Assembly: GCA_031181585.1 (NCBI GenBank)
Contig: JAPSKP010000005.1
Span: 17,863 to 81,862, forward strand
Source: Lysinibacillus sp.
Lineage (GTDB): Bacteria > Bacillota > Bacilli > Bacillales_A > Planococcaceae
Direction: 5' to 3'
DNA length: 64,000 nt
The notes beneath the pieces were generated by a model. It did not search any database. It was not told the DNA's origin and saw only the letters and a list, made by a program, of their open reading frames with translations. Positions 61,626 through 64,000 of the stretch are shown one piece after another. Within the stretch, counting starts at the first letter, position 1. Each line of letters starts with the position of its first letter. The position numbers were made by a program, and so were the translations under genes.

Positions 61626-61946
61626 TTAGCGGAGAACTTTTATTCCCTGCACCACATTCCAAATAGTGATAGCTAGATAAAGAACCCCATATCCAAGAAC
61701 GAAAATTATCCAAAAGACAAACATTGTTTCCTCGTTCCCCTGTACTCCGAATACCCCTACGACAAACATCAAAATAAAGAGTACAACGCCAAGTACTACT
61801 GGGATAAGGTGAGATAATAAAGCACGCATTGCATGACGTTTCACCTCAGGATCCGAGCTCACAAAATAAACAATGATTGGAACGATGAACGGAGCGAAAA
61901 ACACACTGAAATAATTTAGAGCGCTTAATCCTTTGTTAGTATCCAT
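61626..61946 (-). CDS. DUF4870-like membrane protein
   Basis: 106 residues from ATG 61946 (AAGGGG upstream; longer frames lack a site). Three hydrophobic segments, 'ALNYFSVFFAPFIVPIIVYFV', 'LLSHLIPVVLGVVLFILMFVV' and 'MFVFWIIFVLGYGVLYLAITIW', with the conserved 'VKRHAMRALLSH' link. This is the DUF4870 layout: a small membrane protein of unknown role. It precedes the thiT riboswitch in the opposite direction. Confidence 0.75.
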   Translation of the reverse strand: MDTNKGLSALNYFSVFFAPFIVPIIVYFVSSDPEVKRHAMRALLSHLIPVVLGVVLFILMFVVGVFGVQGNEETMFVFWIIFVLGYGVLYLAITIWNVVQGIKVLR

Positions 61947-62023
61947 TGAATCATACCCCTTTTTATTTACACATTTGTTATCTTTACGTATTAAATATGT
62001 GGAAGTTTCATAATTTTTAGTAC

Positions 62024-62052
62024 TTGAAAAATGTAACACACTCTCGTACAAT
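62024..62052 (+). promoter_or_regulatory. Sigma-A promoter of thiT
   Basis: TTGAAA (62024-62029), 17-bp spacer, TACAAT (62047-62052); the riboswitch starts about 18 bp downstream. Confidence 0.7.
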
Positions 62053-62070
62053 AAAGGAAATTTAAGATGT

Positions 62071-62166
62071 ACCACAAGGGGGGCCGAGTAAGTCGGCTGA
62101 GATTGTGCACGGAATCTGCACTGACTCTTAGAACCTGTAAGTTAAAGCTTGCGTAGGGATGTGGAT
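62071..62166 (+). ncRNA. TPP riboswitch (thi-box) upstream of thiT
   Basis: All conserved thi-box elements are present in order: the 'GGGGGGCC' start, 'GGCTGAGA', an extra hairpin 'TTGTGCACGGAATCTGCAC', 'GAACCTG', 'GTTA' and 'GCGTAGGGA', closed by ACCAC / GTGG. Binding of thiamin diphosphate would favour the terminator hairpin just downstream and switch off thiT. Confidence 0.96.
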
Positions 62167-62180
62167 GGAAACCGACTTCA

Positions 62181-62216
62181 AACGACGTCAGGCTCTGTCC
62201 TGAGGTCGTTTTTTCT
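62181..62216 (+). terminator. Riboswitch-controlled terminator
   Basis: AACGACGTCAGG and CCTGAGGTCGTT (one mismatch) with a 6-nt loop, followed by TTTTT, 15 bp after the aptamer. Confidence 0.85.
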
Positions 62217-62257
62217 ATTCCACCTTCTTGTGTTCTACATCTAAGGGGGACATTAGA

Positions 62258-63672
<1,415 letters not shown>

Positions 63673-63675
63673 CGG

Positions 63676-63703
63676 GGAGCTGCGGAAAATAAGTCCACAG
63701 CTT
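63676..63703. repeat. Flanking palindrome B1 of structured element B
   Basis: A 28-bp sequence matching the copy at 63844-63871 with two differences. The palindrome arms are AGCTGNGGA / TCCACAGCT around AATAA. It starts 3 bp after the map stop codon. Confidence 0.75.
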
Positions 63704-63843
63704 CAGCCTGGTGAAAAACGCTTTCATCCATCGTTGCTTGCCTGGCAAGCGTTTTCAAGACAGGCTGAATAAAACGTTACTTTATGTATAACTAGCTGAA
63801 GAAACGTGAAAACAAAGTCCAAAAACGACTTTGTTTTCACTTT
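63704..63843 (-). repeat. Structured repeat core, copy B
   Basis: A core of about 140 bp that is the reverse complement relative of 7092-7229. Hairpin AACAAAGTC / GACTTTGTT corresponds to GACAAAGTT / AACTTTGTC in copy A, two pairs having changed together. The second part has CAGCCTG / CAGGCTG with GAAAACGCT / AGCGTTTTTC inside it. The end at TCAGCCTG is exact in both copies. Confidence 0.75.
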
Positions 63844-63871
63844 GGAGCTGTGGACAATAAGTCCACAGCTT
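63844..63871. repeat. Flanking palindrome B2 of structured element B
   Basis: AGCTGTGGAC and GTCCACAGCT around AATAA form a perfect 25-bp palindrome, followed on the plus strand by TTTTAATTTTTT, a functional-looking terminator for map. Confidence 0.8.
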
Positions 63872-63903
63872 TTAATTTTTTCAGCGAGCTAGTAGAAAAG
63901 AAA

Positions 63904-63948
63904 GGCCGCATCTTGTTGCCAGAGTTATTCTGACAGCAGGATACGACC
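63904..63948 (-). terminator. Terminator of the minus-strand gene at the window end
   Basis: A 20-bp stem around TTATT-type loop; on the minus strand the imperfect positions are three G-U pairs and two mismatches. Followed on that strand by TTTCTTTT. Confidence 0.55.
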
Positions 63949-63957
63949 AAAACTTAT

Positions 63958-64000
63958 CTACTCTTTTTTCCTTTTCTTCTCCATAAAAACAATACCTACG
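63958..64000 (-). CDS. C-terminus of an unknown protein (rest outside window)
   Basis: The minus strand reads 'VGIVFMEKKRKKE' and a TAG stop, directly ahead of the terminator hairpin. The hydrophobic then Lys-rich end resembles the C-terminus of a membrane protein. Only 13 codons are visible, so no family can be given. Confidence 0.35.
   Translation of the reverse strand, partial: VGIVFMEKKRKKE

Overview
The window comes from an endospore-forming, AT-rich Gram-positive bacterium of the Bacillaceae/Planococcaceae. Sporulation genes occur throughout: two tlp genes, a CotF-type coat pair, a YjcZ-type peptide, prkA-yhbH-spoVR and cotJABC. At 51.1-53.1 kb a D-aspartate ligase and an aspartate racemase form a two-gene operon. 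This pair makes the L-Lys-D-Asp peptidoglycan cross-bridge typical of Lysinibacillus and close relatives, so a Lysinibacillus-like host is the best inference. No tRNA, rRNA, CRISPR array, prophage or intact insertion sequence was seen.

Layout. 0-6.2 kb: the end of an FtsX-type permease, DUF4256 and SMI1-like proteins, an MFS transporter and DegV. 6.4-9.3 kb: a cluster of very small, mostly spore-related genes (two tlp genes behind near-identical sigma-G-like promoters, a CotF split into two genes, a YjcZ-type peptide). 10-14.6 kb: a 1505-residue secreted bacillopeptidase F. 14.8-17.1 kb: aldehyde dehydrogenase plus soluble chemoreceptor (yfmT-yfmS type). 17.4-24.5 kb: a helix-turn-helix protein fused to a desulfoferrodoxin-like module, a lipoprotein/TcaA-like pair, trhO and small genes. 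24.8-29.4 kb: prkA, yhbH, spoVR. 29.5-37 kb: a chemoreceptor remnant, a second aldehyde dehydrogenase, thpR, an RNase J and cotJABC. 37.4-40.8 kb: an envelope cluster (polysaccharide deacetylase, DedA, glycolipid-type glycosyltransferase, radical SAM).

41-45.8 kb: a kynurenine operon (kynU, kynA, a sodium-dependent transporter, kynB) transcribed away from a TetR repressor. Its promoter overlaps a perfect palindrome. 47-51 kb: a fatty-acid degradation operon (acyl-CoA dehydrogenase, acyl-CoA ligase, thiolase). 51.1-61.2 kb: the D-Asp cross-bridge genes, a DEAD-type helicase, an M29 aminopeptidase, a GDSL esterase and sbcDC. 61.4-64 kb: small genes, a TPP riboswitch controlling thiT, methionine aminopeptidase, and the end of a minus-strand gene.

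The most unusual signal is a two-copy structured element at 7069-7252 and 63676-63871 (opposite orientation). Each copy has a core of about 140 bp with clear boundaries and base-pair covariation. Each core is flanked by two copies of a palindrome that are the same within a locus but unrelated between loci, as if a small element had entered a terminator hairpin and duplicated it. The helix-turn-helix/desulfoferrodoxin fusion is the most interesting protein.
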